NCBI RefSeq assembly: GCF_038404745.2
Contig: NZ_JAYKTT020000005.1
Location: forward strand, 186,001 to 250,000
From: Chlorogloeopsis sp038404745
GTDB lineage: Bacteria; Cyanobacteriota; Cyanobacteriia; Cyanobacteriales; Nostocaceae
Length of the DNA stretch: 64,000 bases
Reading direction: 5' to 3'
The position numbers and the translations under genes were made by a program. Under the pieces are notes generated by a model. The model was not told where the DNA came from. It searched no databases and saw nothing but the letters and a program-made list of their open reading frames with translations. This document shows positions 1 through 8,114 of this stretch, piece by piece (the first letter of the stretch is position 1; each line of letters begins with the position of its first letter).

Positions 1-108
1 GAATAGCGATCGCTCTACTGCAACTATAACCATCAATGGTGCGAGAGAATCAAGTCAAGATGATTATTTATGATTGTATTGAGTTTCCTTCTTCTACAGT
101 AATTAGCT

Positions 109-360
109 ATGAGTAAATTTATTCAGCCATTAAACTTACAAATATCACCTGATTCCTTAAATCAAGGTGAACATGCGATCCGTCAGGAATTAGCCTTACA
201 GTTATATGCACAGAATATTTTTACCTTTGCTCAAGCACGCCAACTAGCTAACTTATCTGTATGGGAGTTTCAGCAACTGTTGGGACAGCACAAAATAGAA
301 CGTCATTACAATGAAATGGATTTAGCTGAAGATATTAAGATAATTGAATCAGGTTTTTAG
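109..360 (+). CDS. UPF0175 family protein, antitoxin-like
   Basis: An 83-residue protein with the UPF0175 layout: an N-terminal segment ending in HAIRQELALQLY, then a helix-turn-helix-like part (FAQARQLANLSVWEFQQLLG) and a short acidic tail. UPF0175 proteins are usually regarded as small DNA-binding antitoxin partners. The next gene starts 12 bp downstream and encodes a DUF3368 PIN-like protein, so the two look like one bicistronic toxin-antitoxin-type module. The family call is by recognition of motif and pairing. Toxin neutralisation is inferred from the pairing. Confidence 0.8.
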   Translation: MSKFIQPLNLQISPDSLNQGEHAIRQELALQLYAQNIFTFAQARQLANLSVWEFQQLLGQHKIERHYNEMDLAEDIKIIESGF

Positions 361-372
361 AGATTAAAAATC

Positions 373-864
373 GTGTCGGTTATTTGTAATGCAACACCTC
401 TAATCAATTTTGCTGCTATCAATTGCCTTGATATCTTGGAGGCTGTATTCGGGCAAATTATTATTCCTCAGGCTGTCTATGATGAAACAAGTGTTGCAGG
501 GTTTCCAGGCTCAGAGTTTGTGTTGCAGGCAATTGCTTCTGGGTGGTTGCAAATTCGCTCAGTTTTAACAATAGCGCCCACCATACCATCAGAATTAGAT
601 GATGGTGAACGGGAAGCGATCGCTTTAGCACTAGAAACTGGTGAACAGCGAATACTGTTAGATGAACGTGAAGCACGCCAAGTAGCTCAAAATTTGGGAT
701 TACAAGTAATTGGTACTCTAGGTATTATTTTGTTGGCAAAAAATAGGGAGATAATTACACAAGTTCAACCCTTGTTGGATGCCATGATGGATACTGCTCA
801 ATATTGGGTAAGTAGTACTCTCTATAAACAAGTCTTGAAACAAGCAGGAGAATTAATGGAGTAA
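373..864 (+). CDS. DUF3368 PIN-like domain protein, putative toxin
   Basis: A 163-residue protein starting with GTG 12 bp after the UPF0175 gene. It begins VICNATPLINFAAI, the first-strand NxTPLI motif of DUF3368 proteins, which belong to the PIN-like nuclease superfamily. Further acidic positions follow in DDGEREAIALA and LLDEREAR, as expected for metal-binding carboxylates. The likely role is a ribonuclease toxin held in check by the upstream UPF0175 protein. The protein appears full length. Whether it is active is not shown. Confidence 0.8.
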   Translation: MSVICNATPLINFAAINCLDILEAVFGQIIIPQAVYDETSVAGFPGSEFVLQAIASGWLQIRSVLTIAPTIPSELDDGEREAIALALETGEQRILLDEREARQVAQNLGLQVIGTLGIILLAKNREIITQVQPLLDAMMDTAQYWVSSTLYKQVLKQAGELME

Positions 865-953
865 ACAACTGAATAGCTGCTCAGACAATCGTCAAACATC
901 GCCATATTAGTTAAAATCCTAATTATTACTTTTAATATAAAAAATTATTGACT

Positions 954-1199
954 ATGAACTGGCAACAATATATTCATTCTGACCCTAAAATATTATTAGG
1001 TAAACCAACGGTAAAAGGTACGCGATTATCTGTTGAATTTATACTTGGTTTATTGGCTAATGGTTGGACGGTACAGCAAGTTTTAGAAAATTATCCGACT
1101 TTGACACCGGAAGCTGTGCAAGCTGTATTTGTATTTGTTGCTGAGTGTATGCGAGATGAATCTTTGTATATGCTACCGTTTTTATCTGAGTCAGTCTAA
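954..1199 (+). CDS. DUF433 domain protein, antitoxin-like
   Basis: About 81 residues from ATG at 954; an in-frame TTG six bases earlier is less likely. It has the DUF433 hallmarks: HSDPKILLGKPTVKGTRLSVEFILGLLANGWT followed by a YP-x-LTPEAVQA helix, an HTH-like fold. DUF433 proteins usually sit before a DUF5615 PIN-like toxin. Here a broken ParE-like gene follows 8 bp later instead, so this copy may be an orphan antitoxin. A second DUF433 gene with its normal partner is at 4516. Confidence 0.82.
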   Translation: MNWQQYIHSDPKILLGKPTVKGTRLSVEFILGLLANGWTVQQVLENYPTLTPEAVQAVFVFVAECMRDESLYMLPFLSESV

Positions 1200-1207
1200 T
1201 CGATTTT

Positions 1208-1555
1208 TTGATTGATTTAAAACCCCTCTACTCAGACAACTGCAAAATTTTGATTTCTGCAAATGCGATCGCTTTTGATGGAGATGGTAAATGCGATCGC
1301 CGATTTTATTTTGAGCCTATTGGGTGCGATCGTTTTTTTGACTCTGTAAGAGAAACTTTTGCACAGTTAGCAAGAATGCCTGGAATGGGTAGTAGGTATT
1401 CTTCAGAGAAACTGCGTTTACAAGGTTTACGTAAATAGGCTGTCAAGGGATTTAAAAAATATCTAATTTTTTACTTTGAGCAAGGTGAAAGCATTGAAAT
1501 TTTAAGAGTTCTCTATGCAAGCCAGGATATCGAAAGGATTTTAGAACAGGAATGA
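1208..1555 (+). pseudogene. RelE/ParE-type toxin remnant with an in-frame TAG
   Basis: The 1208-1438 frame ends at TAG (1436-1438), but the same frame continues to TGA at 1553-1555 and is clearly ParE-like on both sides of the stop. ETFAQLARMPGMG lies before it and VKGFKKYLIFYFEQ, then LRVLYASQDIERIL, after it. ParE proteins usually have a tryptophan at the stop (GLR-x-WPVKGF), so one TGG-to-TAG change would explain it. The first 35 or so codons do not look like ParE and run through HIP1-rich DNA, so the N-terminus is probably replaced as well. Confidence 0.75.
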
Positions 1556-1607
1556 TAACAGATAAGCGATCGCCCATTTTATTTTTAGCCAATTGAGTGC
1601 GATCGTT
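1293..1607. repeat. 42-bp direct repeat with paired HIP1 sites flanking the ParE relic
   Basis: Positions 1293-1334 and 1566-1607 match at 38 of 42 bases by eye. Each copy starts with GCGATCGC and ends with GTGCGATCGTT. The first copy lies inside the aberrant 5' part of the ParE relic and the second just after its stop codon. The repeat therefore brackets the surviving ParE coding segment. Confidence 0.7.
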
Positions 1608-1611
1608 CTTC

Positions 1612-1730
1612 AAGCCCACAGGCTAGAAGCCTGAGGCTACACGTAGAAAGCCCACCTGCGTGGGCTGAAATTATTACAGGCTGCGGAGGCAGCTTTTGTT
1701 TGTATAGCCGCACCCTTCTAGGGTGCCGGA
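1612..1730. repeat. Triple-hairpin intergenic repeat, possible terminator
   Basis: Three perfect small hairpins lie in a row before the NTPase gene: CAGGCT/AGCCTG (1619-1633), AGCCCAC/GTGGGCT (1649-1666) and GCACCCT/AGGGTGC (1710-1726). The spacer contains a GGCTGC-GGAGGCAGC element. This resembles the dispersed palindromic repeats common between cyanobacterial genes. It could insulate the NTPase gene from upstream transcription, but none of the stems has a clear U-tract. Confidence 0.55.
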
Positions 1731-1818
1731 TTTGGCGAAAGTATTATCTGCCAAAGTATATAAGTTAGCATTTAAACCAAGTAAGCTAAAAAAAGCATCT
1801 CTACAATGAGGTAGACAG

Positions 1819-3750
1819 ATGGGCAAGAGGACGCTTAAGAGATTATTGGCTGTGAGTGCGGTTTTTTTTTCTTGCCTGTGCTTCTCTGTCGTGCCGATGG
1901 GTAAGGGATGGACGCAAAACAGCAGGGATGCAGAAATTTCTTCCTACATCCAACAGTTAAAAAACCACAAAGATGCAAAGATTCGCTCCAGTGCTGCTTC
2001 TGCTCTGGGGAAAATAAGTGAAAGCTTCCAAGACAAAGCAGGCACTATGTCTTTTGTAGATTTAGACAAAGCTATATCGGATTTAGAGAAAGTACTGAAA
2101 GCGTTAAAAGACACTCAGGATAAAAATTTTGAGGATTACATTGCATCTGTCAATCGCTCTCTCGATGCCCTAAAAACCAAAAGACAATCCCGCCTATTCG
2201 ACAGAACCCTAGAATGGATGGCAAAACACCCTTGGGCAACAGGGGGATTAATTTACATAATCTTCTTACCTTCTCTATGGCTGATTCTTTTGCGGGTGCG
2301 CCCTTTATGGATTCTACATATCAATAACGCCCTCAAACCACTCTCCAACTTTAAATTACCTGATGCGTTGGGCGGTTTAACTTTCCCCATCCGCACGTTA
2401 TTATTTATCGAGTTTTTTAACTATCGCCCCAGAGTACTTGATGCTTGGGTTGAAAAACGTATCGACTCTGCGAAAGAAGGATTTAACAAAAAGAAAACGG
2501 TAACAGAACGCTCGGTTTACATTCCCATCCCGGTGATTTTAGATGGTAATAATCTCGCTCAACTCACAGCCAAAGATTTACAACCAATATTTAATCAAAA
2601 ACGAATTACTCTGCTAATTTGGGGCGAAGGTGGCGCAGGTAAAACCAGTCTTGCTTGTCATTTGGCGCAATGGGCAATGTCTGACAATGAAACTGAACGT
2701 CTGTGCCAACACCGGATGCTACCTGTCTTAATTGAACAAGAATTAGATAATCCTTTACAAGCAACTATTCACGGACAACTGCAAGCACTGATCGGCGAAG
2801 CGCAACCAGTAGATAACGAATTAATTACCCATTTACTTCGCCAACGTCGGATTTTGGTTATTGTAGACCACCTTTCGGAAATGGGTGAAGCCACACGCAA
2901 ACAAATTCATCCCGCAGCAGCAGATTTTCCGGTAAATGCCTTAATTGTTACTTCCCGACTAGAAGAAAAGCTAGACGAAGTACCGAAAACTACAATTCAA
3001 CCCCTACGCGTCGCTGGCGATCGCCTCTCATCTTTCATGGAAGCTTATTTAACCCAGCGTGGTAAGCGGGATTTATTCACCGATGTGGAATATTTTGACG
3101 CTTGTCGCCGTCTTTCGGTGATGGTAGGGCAACGAAATATTACCGTGTTGCTAGCGAAACTCTACGCGGAACAAATGATTGCAACCAAGGAAGGGAATGC
3201 GGTTGATTTACCTGATAATATCCCCGATTTAATGCTGGCATACCTCAACGAACTCAACCGCGATCGCTTGGAAACTGAACCAGATAATCGCACTGTACAA
3301 CAAGATGCAAAGGTTATTGCTTGGCAATGCTTGAAGCAAAATTTTCGTCCCACAAGCGCCAAACTAGAAGATGTCTTAGCCGCACTTGATGACAGCGATA
3401 CTGCCGAAGCACGTTTAAAACATTTAGAAAAACGCTTGCGTTTAATTCAAATTATCGGTGCAGCCCAAGATAAAATCCGCTTGGCGTTAGATCCATTAGC
3501 AGAATACCTCGCTGGCTTATATTTAATAGATACTTATGGCTCGGATGCAGCAGCTTGGCGAGATTTTCTCTTACAAGCCGACACAATGCCAGATGTTGAG
3601 TTAATTAAAGGTTTCCTGTTAGCAGTGCGGGATTGTTGTTTAGCAATTGGCACAGAAGCAAAAGTTCCCGACTTTGTTGCAGAGGAACTTGCCTTCAAGA
3701 CGGGTTTAGCTCCTCAAGTTACTGCAAAATCTCAACTGGTGCAAACTTAA
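1819..3750 (+). CDS. Membrane-associated NACHT/STAND-type NTPase with HEAT-like N-terminus
   Basis: A 643-residue protein with a signal or anchor segment at about 9-32. A HEAT-like helix (KDAKIRSSAASALGKI, about 50-65) and a coiled-coil-prone stretch to 125 follow, then a membrane segment at about 139-160. The NTPase domain has Walker A GEGGAGKT (269-276, K275), a Walker B-like strand RRILVIVDHLSEM and a sensor-like LIVTSR. The C-terminal half is helical and ends near a YLAGLYLID motif. NACHT/STAND proteins are signal-transducing switches, and several bacterial families act in phage defence. The substrate and effector are not evident here; no nuclease or TIR domain is seen. It stands alone beside toxin-antitoxin genes. 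Confidence 0.7.
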   Translation: MGKRTLKRLLAVSAVFFSCLCFSVVPMGKGWTQNSRDAEISSYIQQLKNHKDAKIRSSAASALGKISESFQDKAGTMSFVDLDKAISDLEKVLKALKDTQDKNFEDYIASVNRSLDALKTKRQSRLFDRTLEWMAKHPWATGGLIYIIFLPSLWLILLRVRPLWILHINNALKPLSNFKLPDALGGLTFPIRTLLFIEFFNYRPRVLDAWVEKRIDSAKEGFNKKKTVTERSVYIPIPVILDGNNLAQLTAKDLQPIFNQKRITLLIWGEGGAGKTSLACHLAQWAMSDNETERLCQHRMLPVLIEQELDNPLQATIHGQLQALIGEAQPVDNELITHLLRQRRILVIVDHLSEMGEATRKQIHPAAADFPVNALIVTSRLEEKLDEVPKTTIQPLRVAGDRLSSFMEAYLTQRGKRDLFTDVEYFDACRRLSVMVGQRNITVLLAKLYAEQMIATKEGNAVDLPDNIPDLMLAYLNELNRDRLETEPDNRTVQQDAKVIAWQCLKQNFRPTSAKLEDVLAALDDSDTAEARLKHLEKRLRLIQIIGAAQDKIRLALDPLAEYLAGLYLIDTYGSDAAAWRDFLLQADTMPDVELIKGFLLAVRDCCLAIGTEAKVPDFVAEELAFKTGLAPQVTAKSQLVQT

Positions 3751-3762
3751 CTAAAATATGGG

Positions 3763-4317
3763 TTAAATTAATTTTGAGTTTTGCAACTCTAGTAAATTTA
3801 CCTGAATTTTTGTGTCAACTAATATATTGCCATTACCAACAGGCAAGCGATCGCCACTTACCCAAGCTTCTTGAGGTTGACACTGATAAATCCTGCGCGG
3901 TGAATCATCTAAATAATCTGCGACTGTTCGATTAACTTGTCTTCTTGCCCGATTTATAAGTAGCTTCATCACCTTTTCTGTTTCTTCTCGCTTTAGCTCA
4001 GAAGCACTTCCATACAAATACAATCCTTCTGGCGTGCCTTCTGAAACGCTCGAATTAAAAATAGCGATCGCGACTCTGCCATTGTTGTATATGTTCTGCG
4101 AATGCTTTGATACTATTGCCGAACTCCAATAGATATTCAAGTTATCATCGTAGGCAAAAAACAAAGGCGATACCCAAGGAGAACCATCTGCACCACAAGT
4201 AGATAAAGTGCAATAAATATTATCTGCTACGATCCGAGATGCTTTGGCTATGACTTCTGGATTTTTAGAATCGATTGTGTTAACCCATGCGTTTGTAGCG
4301 CTTGCAGGTTCCATCAT
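3763..4317 (-). CDS. Pyridoxamine 5'-phosphate oxidase-like FMN-binding protein
   Basis: About 184 residues from the double ATG at 4317; the longer frame to 4350 would need a TTG start. The order of motifs fits the split-barrel flavin fold: IYCTLSTCGADGSPWVSPLFFAYDDN, then IYWSS, HSQNIYNNGRVAIAIFNS and a C-terminal RIYQCQPQEAWVSGD. Family members reduce or bind FMN, F420 or heme-related ligands, and the specific substrate cannot be read from sequence. The gene converges on the NTPase gene with a 12-bp gap and has no operon partner. Confidence 0.75.
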   Translation of the reverse strand: MMEPASATNAWVNTIDSKNPEVIAKASRIVADNIYCTLSTCGADGSPWVSPLFFAYDDNLNIYWSSAIVSKHSQNIYNNGRVAIAIFNSSVSEGTPEGLYLYGSASELKREETEKVMKLLINRARRQVNRTVADYLDDSPRRIYQCQPQEAWVSGDRLPVGNGNILVDTKIQVNLLELQNSKLI

Positions 4318-4380
4318 CTTGACTCGGTTAATATAACTGCAACCTTGCAATATTAATACAGGGAATGGGGTTGGGGGAAC

Positions 4381-4397
4381 ACTTCGACAAGCTCAGT
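4381..4397. repeat. Short REP-like element, first copy
   Basis: The 17-mer ACTTCGACAAGCTCAGT occurs here and again at 29738-29754 next to nifU. It is a compact imperfect palindrome resembling the REP-like sequences found between genes in many bacteria. No coding role is apparent. Confidence 0.5.
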
Positions 4398-4515
4398 GCG
4401 GTGCAGGGAACAGTAGTGTGCTGCCAGTGGGGCTGCTCTGAAGAAATAGCGTCATAATATTAAGACAAATGCTAGCCTAGACCATGTAAGGGTGAGATAG
4501 CTGGGGAGAAAGATT

Positions 4516-4815
4516 TTGGCAACTATCACTGATATTGGCACGCTAATTACAAGAGATCCTAAATTGCGTGGCGGGCGTCCTATTATTGCAGGGACAGGTA
4601 CATCAGTTCGCCGTATTGCTGCTTTGTACAAACAAGGTTACAGTGCAGAGGAAATTGCTGCTGATAAGGATCATCTAACACTAGTACAAGTTTATGCAGC
4701 ACTGACGTACTATCACGCAAACCGAGAGGAAATTGAGGCTGATTTGGCAGAAGAAAAAGCGGAGTATGAGCGGTTAGCAGCACTACATGCAAAGAAGTCT
4801 CAGATTCAAAAATGA
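4516..4815 (+). CDS. DUF433 domain protein, antitoxin-like
   Basis: A 99-residue protein. The likely start is TTG at 4516, preceded at good distance by GGGGAGAAAG. The DUF433 core is clear: TRDPKLRGGRPIIAGTGTSVRRIAALYKQGYSAEEIAAD, then VYAALTYYHANREEIEADL and a charged tail. The stop overlaps the ATG of the next gene by 4 bp, so the pair is translationally coupled. By pairing it is the antitoxin-type half of a DUF433/DUF5615 module. Confidence 0.85.
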   Translation: MATITDIGTLITRDPKLRGGRPIIAGTGTSVRRIAALYKQGYSAEEIAADKDHLTLVQVYAALTYYHANREEIEADLAEEKAEYERLAALHAKKSQIQK

Positions 4816-5195
4816 GCCTTATTCGTTTGTACTTAGATGAGGATGCAAGGAGTAATAGGCTTTTGCAAGCTTTGCGTGCTCGTAATGTAGATGTTATTAC
4901 TGTTGCAGAAGCTGGAATGATGTCTCGTAGTGACGAAGAGCAATTAAATTGGGCGTTAGAAAATCAGCGAGTAATTTACAGCTTTAATCTTGGGGATTTT
5001 TATCGTTTGCATACTACTTTGTTAGAACGGGGAGAATCCCATGCTGGGATCATTTTAGGACAGCAAAATTATTCAATAGGTGAGCAAATGCGCCGCCTGC
5101 TGAGATTAATTACCCTGCTGAGATTAATTACAGTTAAGTCAGCAGAGGATATGCGAAATCAGGTGGAATTTTTAAGTGCTTGGGGTGAAGAATAA
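4812..5195 (+). CDS. DUF5615 PIN-like protein, putative toxin
   Basis: A 127-residue protein beginning with the DUF5615 signature IRLYLDEDARSNRLLQALRARNVDVITVAEAGM. SDEEQLNWALENQRVIYSFNLGDFYRLH follows. The paired acidic residues match the PIN-like active-site pattern. The gene overlaps the DUF433 gene by 4 bp. Codons near 5097-5132 contain an exact-but-one-base 18-bp tandem duplication that repeats LLRLIT, a probable recent slippage event in the helix after GEQMRR. It keeps the frame but may affect folding. Confidence 0.85.
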   Translation: MSLIRLYLDEDARSNRLLQALRARNVDVITVAEAGMMSRSDEEQLNWALENQRVIYSFNLGDFYRLHTTLLERGESHAGIILGQQNYSIGEQMRRLLRLITLLRLITVKSAEDMRNQVEFLSAWGEE

Positions 5196-5201
5196 TTCAA
5201 A

Positions 5202-5252
5202 AGCGATCGCACTATCCCAGAAAAAGACACTGAACAAAACAAGTGCGATCGC
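5202..5252. terminator. HIP1-containing inverted repeat between convergent genes
   Basis: AGCGATCGCACT at 5202-5213 pairs with AGTGCGATCGC at 5242-5252, an 11-bp stem with a 28-base loop. It lies between the convergent DUF5615 and coxC genes and could end transcription from either side. No long U-run follows, so the call rests on position and symmetry. Confidence 0.4.
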
Positions 5253-5290
5253 CTATTCAGTATTAGAAAGATTACTCAATTAGCTCGCGT

Positions 5291-5902
5291 TTACTGCCAA
5301 ATGTAGAGAAGAACAAACAAAATAATCCAAATCACATCGACAAAGTGCCAGAATAAGGAAGTAGCATTAACTCCAAAGTGTCCAGAATCGTAGTTACCTG
5401 GAATGAAAGAACGCACAAAAATAATTAGCTGCAATAGGATGCCAGTAAAAACGTGCAAACCGTGGAAGCCTGTGAGTAGATAAAACATCCCGCCGAAAGC
5501 ACCGGAAGTTAAGCTAAATTCCAGGCTATTCCATTCAACTGCTTGCCCAAATAAAAAGTAACTTCCCATTGCCATAGTCGCCAACAAATACAGGCGAAAA
5601 CCCCACAAATTATGGCGTTGGAGAGCGCGTTCTGCAAAGTAAATCACAAAGCTACTGGCAACAAGAACTGCTGTATTAATTGCAGGTGCTACAACTTCTA
5701 GCCCTTCAACACCAGGTGGCAACCAATTGGGAGTTGTGGTTTTGTAGACAATGTATCCTGCAAAAAAGCTCAGGAAAATTACACTTTCAGACAGCAAGAA
5801 CACGATGAAGCCAAACATTTTGTTGCCTTCTTCGTCGTGGCTATGCTCATCTGTATAATGTGGGAGATTCTGCAACTGATAAGAATTGAGAGAACTGTCC
5901 AT
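5291..5902 (-). CDS. coxC: Heme-copper terminal oxidase subunit III
   Basis: A 203-residue membrane protein with about five transmembrane helices, the usual size for short bacterial subunit III. Family motifs are visible: ESVIFLSFFAGYIVY near residue 38, LQRHNLWGFRLYLLATMAMG, and GLHVFTGILLQLIIFVRS followed by a final WHFVDVIWIILFVLLYIW helix. Subunit III stabilises the catalytic subunit in the membrane. It is the last gene of the coxB-coxA-coxC set, but a 533-bp gap holding an antisense gene relic separates it from coxA. The ARTO/Cox3 assignment comes from the CoxB subunit. Confidence 0.93.
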   Translation of the reverse strand: MDSSLNSYQLQNLPHYTDEHSHDEEGNKMFGFIVFLLSESVIFLSFFAGYIVYKTTTPNWLPPGVEGLEVVAPAINTAVLVASSFVIYFAERALQRHNLWGFRLYLLATMAMGSYFLFGQAVEWNSLEFSLTSGAFGGMFYLLTGFHGLHVFTGILLQLIIFVRSFIPGNYDSGHFGVNATSLFWHFVDVIWIILFVLLYIWQ

Positions 5903-5904
5903 AG

Positions 5905-6445
5905 AAGTTTAGGGGTATAAGGGTGTAGGGGTGTAGGAAGAGCTAGGCACTCTCATTAAACTTGAAGTAAAACAAATTAGAACCAATGAAAGAGCCATCA
6001 ATACAGTCCTATAGAGATTTGAAGGTTTGGCAAGAGGCAATGAATCTTGCTGAATGTTGTTACAGAGCAACAAAAGCATTTCCCAAAGAAGAAACTTACG
6101 GAATGGTTGCACAAATTTGGTGAGCTGCGGCATCAATCCCAGCTAATATTGCTGAAGGTTACGGGCGAAGAACGCGTGGTGAGTACATTCAATTTTTGTA
6201 CATTGCGCAAGGTTCTCTAAAAGAGTTAGAAACACATTTGTTGTTGTCTATTCGTGTCGAACTAGCTTCATCCCAAACTATTAGTCCTGTTGTCAATCAA
6301 TGCGAATCAGTTGGTAGGCTCTTATCACTCTTGATTCGTTCATTAGAAAAATAGGGGTGTAAAAGGGTAAGAGTGTAAGGGTGCAGGGATGAGAGTCTAA
6401 GAAAAATCCTCCTACACCCCTATAACCCTATACCCCTATACCCTA
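5905..6445. repeat. GGGTGTA/GGGTATA low-complexity repeats flanking the inserted relic
   Basis: Imperfect heptamers (GGGTGTA, GGGTATA and their complements) cluster at 5909-5938 just after coxC and at 6352-6446 just after coxA. They flank the four-helix-bundle relic on both sides. The second block contains both orientations and can fold on itself. Such short tandem repeats are typical of filamentous cyanobacterial intergenic DNA. Confidence 0.6.
5986..6354 (+). pseudogene. Four-helix bundle protein (23S rRNA intervening-sequence type), broken by TGA
   Basis: An ATG frame of 122 codons reads as a four-helix bundle protein of the IVS/TIGR02436 type: SYRDLKVWQEAMNLAE, then SIPANIAEGYGRRTRGEYIQFLYIAQGSLKELETHLLL. 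An in-frame TGA at 6121-6123 interrupts it, where family members usually have RR before AA-x-SIPANIAEG. The codons there are TGG TGA, so two C-to-T changes from CGG CGA would explain both. The gene sits antisense in the gap between coxA and coxC, flanked by GGGTGTA-rich tandem repeats. It looks like an inserted, decayed passenger. Confidence 0.82.
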
Positions 6446-8100
6446 GACTCTGTCAGTGGTTCTGACTTACCATAACCATAGGGTTCGCTAACAACGACGG
6501 GAATTTCTTCAAAGTTCTCTATCGGAGGTGGTGAAGAGACTTCCCATTCTAATCCAATTGCCTGCCAAGGATTATCTGGTGCTTTCTCACCAATCGTCCA
6601 AGCACCAATCATGTTGAGAATAAAAGGCAATGTGGACATTCCCAACAAAAATGCACCGACACTAGCAACGATATTCCAAAATTCATATCCTGCATCTGGT
6701 GCGTAAGAAGCGACTCTACGCAACATCCCCTGCAATCCTAATGGATGCATGGGGAAGAAGTTGAGGTTTGTACCGATAAATGCTAACCAGAAATGCAACT
6801 TGCCCAAGCCTTCATAGTACATCCGTCCAGTCATTTTCGGGAACCAGTGGTAGATGGCGGCATACATCCCCATCGTCACGGTGCCGTAAAGGACGTAGTG
6901 AAAGTGACCAACTACAAAGTAAGTATTGTTAACGTGAACATCGACAGGCACTGAAGAAAGCATTATGCCTACGATACCAGCGAAAACAAATAATACCAAT
7001 CCACCCAGGGCAAATAGCATGGGTGTAGTTAAGCGCATTTTACCACCCCAAATCGTCGCCACCCAAGCAAAGACTTTAATCCCAGTCGGTACGGATACCA
7101 ACATTGTTGTTAACATGAAAATCATCCGCATCCACCCAGGAGTGCCGCTGACATACATATGGTGTACCCAAACGATCGCGCTAACGACAGCAATCAAGAG
7201 TGACGATACGGCAACTACTTTATAACCAAATAGAGGTTTGCGGGCATAAACTGGGAATATTTCCGAGAAAACACCAAAAATGGGCAGAATAATCACATAA
7301 ACGGCGGGGTGGGAGTAGAACCAGAAGTAATGCTGGAACATGACTGGATTTCCACCGTTGGCTGGATCGAAAAAGCCTGTGCCAACTGTGAGATCGAGTA
7401 GCAGCATCACCGCGCCTGCTGTCAGTGCGGGCAATCCAAAAAGTTGGATAATCTGAGCACTAAACACTGCCCAAACAAACAGAGGCATCCGGAAAAAGGT
7501 CATGCCTGGTGCGCGCATCTTGACAATGGTGGTGACAAAGTTTACTGCCCCCATAATCGAAGAGACACCGGATATTGCCACCGCCAACAACCAAATAACT
7601 TGTCCGTTAATCAAGTTACCCGTGGGATTTTGCAGACTGACGGGCGGATAAGACCACCAACCAGCTTGTGCCGGGCCGCCAGGCACAAAAAAGCTTGCCA
7701 TTAAGAGGATTCCCACTACAGGCACCATCCAAAAAGCGGCAGCGTTGAGGCGAGGAAAAGCCATGTCGCGTGCGCCAATCATCAGTGGTACGAGGTAATT
7801 AGCAAGACCAACCAATGACGGAAATGTCCACAGGAACAGCATGACTGTGCCGTGCATGGTGAACATACCATTATAAACGGTGCGATCGACTAGATCTGAT
7901 TCAGGGGTCATTAACTCTCCCCGAATCACCATTGCAAAGATGCCACCGACAAGAAAGAATATGAACGAAGTCACCAGGTACTGAATGCCAATGACTTTGT
8001 GATCGGTGCTAAAGCTAAAGTATCGCTTCCAGTTGTCTGGAATATCGTGATGAGATTGCTCATTCGCGATACCGATGCTTTCGATAGAAATGTTCGTCAT
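6436..8100 (-). CDS. coxA: Heme-copper terminal oxidase subunit I (ARTO/Cox3 type)
   Basis: A 554-residue, about 12-helix catalytic subunit of the thylakoid or plasma membrane. The heme and CuB ligands are present: H83 in MHGTVM, H264, H313 and H314, plus H399 and H401 in VVGHFHYVL. The cross-link tyrosine is Y268. Helix VI reads FYSHPAVY, so the proton-channel glutamate of A1-type oxidases is replaced and the YS motif of A2-type oxidases is present. It reduces oxygen to water; in a heterocyst this would also protect nitrogenase. The gene starts 14 bp after coxB. Its partner CoxB lacks CuA, which decides the ARTO/Cox3 label. Confidence 0.92.
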   Translation of the reverse strand: MTNISIESIGIANEQSHHDIPDNWKRYFSFSTDHKVIGIQYLVTSFIFFLVGGIFAMVIRGELMTPESDLVDRTVYNGMFTMHGTVMLFLWTFPSLVGLANYLVPLMIGARDMAFPRLNAAAFWMVPVVGILLMASFFVPGGPAQAGWWSYPPVSLQNPTGNLINGQVIWLLAVAISGVSSIMGAVNFVTTIVKMRAPGMTFFRMPLFVWAVFSAQIIQLFGLPALTAGAVMLLLDLTVGTGFFDPANGGNPVMFQHYFWFYSHPAVYVIILPIFGVFSEIFPVYARKPLFGYKVVAVSSLLIAVVSAIVWVHHMYVSGTPGWMRMIFMLTTMLVSVPTGIKVFAWVATIWGGKMRLTTPMLFALGGLVLFVFAGIVGIMLSSVPVDVHVNNTYFVVGHFHYVLYGTVTMGMYAAIYHWFPKMTGRMYYEGLGKLHFWLAFIGTNLNFFPMHPLGLQGMLRRVASYAPDAGYEFWNIVASVGAFLLGMSTLPFILNMIGAWTIGEKAPDNPWQAIGLEWEVSSPPPIENFEEIPVVVSEPYGYGKSEPLTESRV

Positions 8101-8114
8101 CGCTTTGTTTCCTT

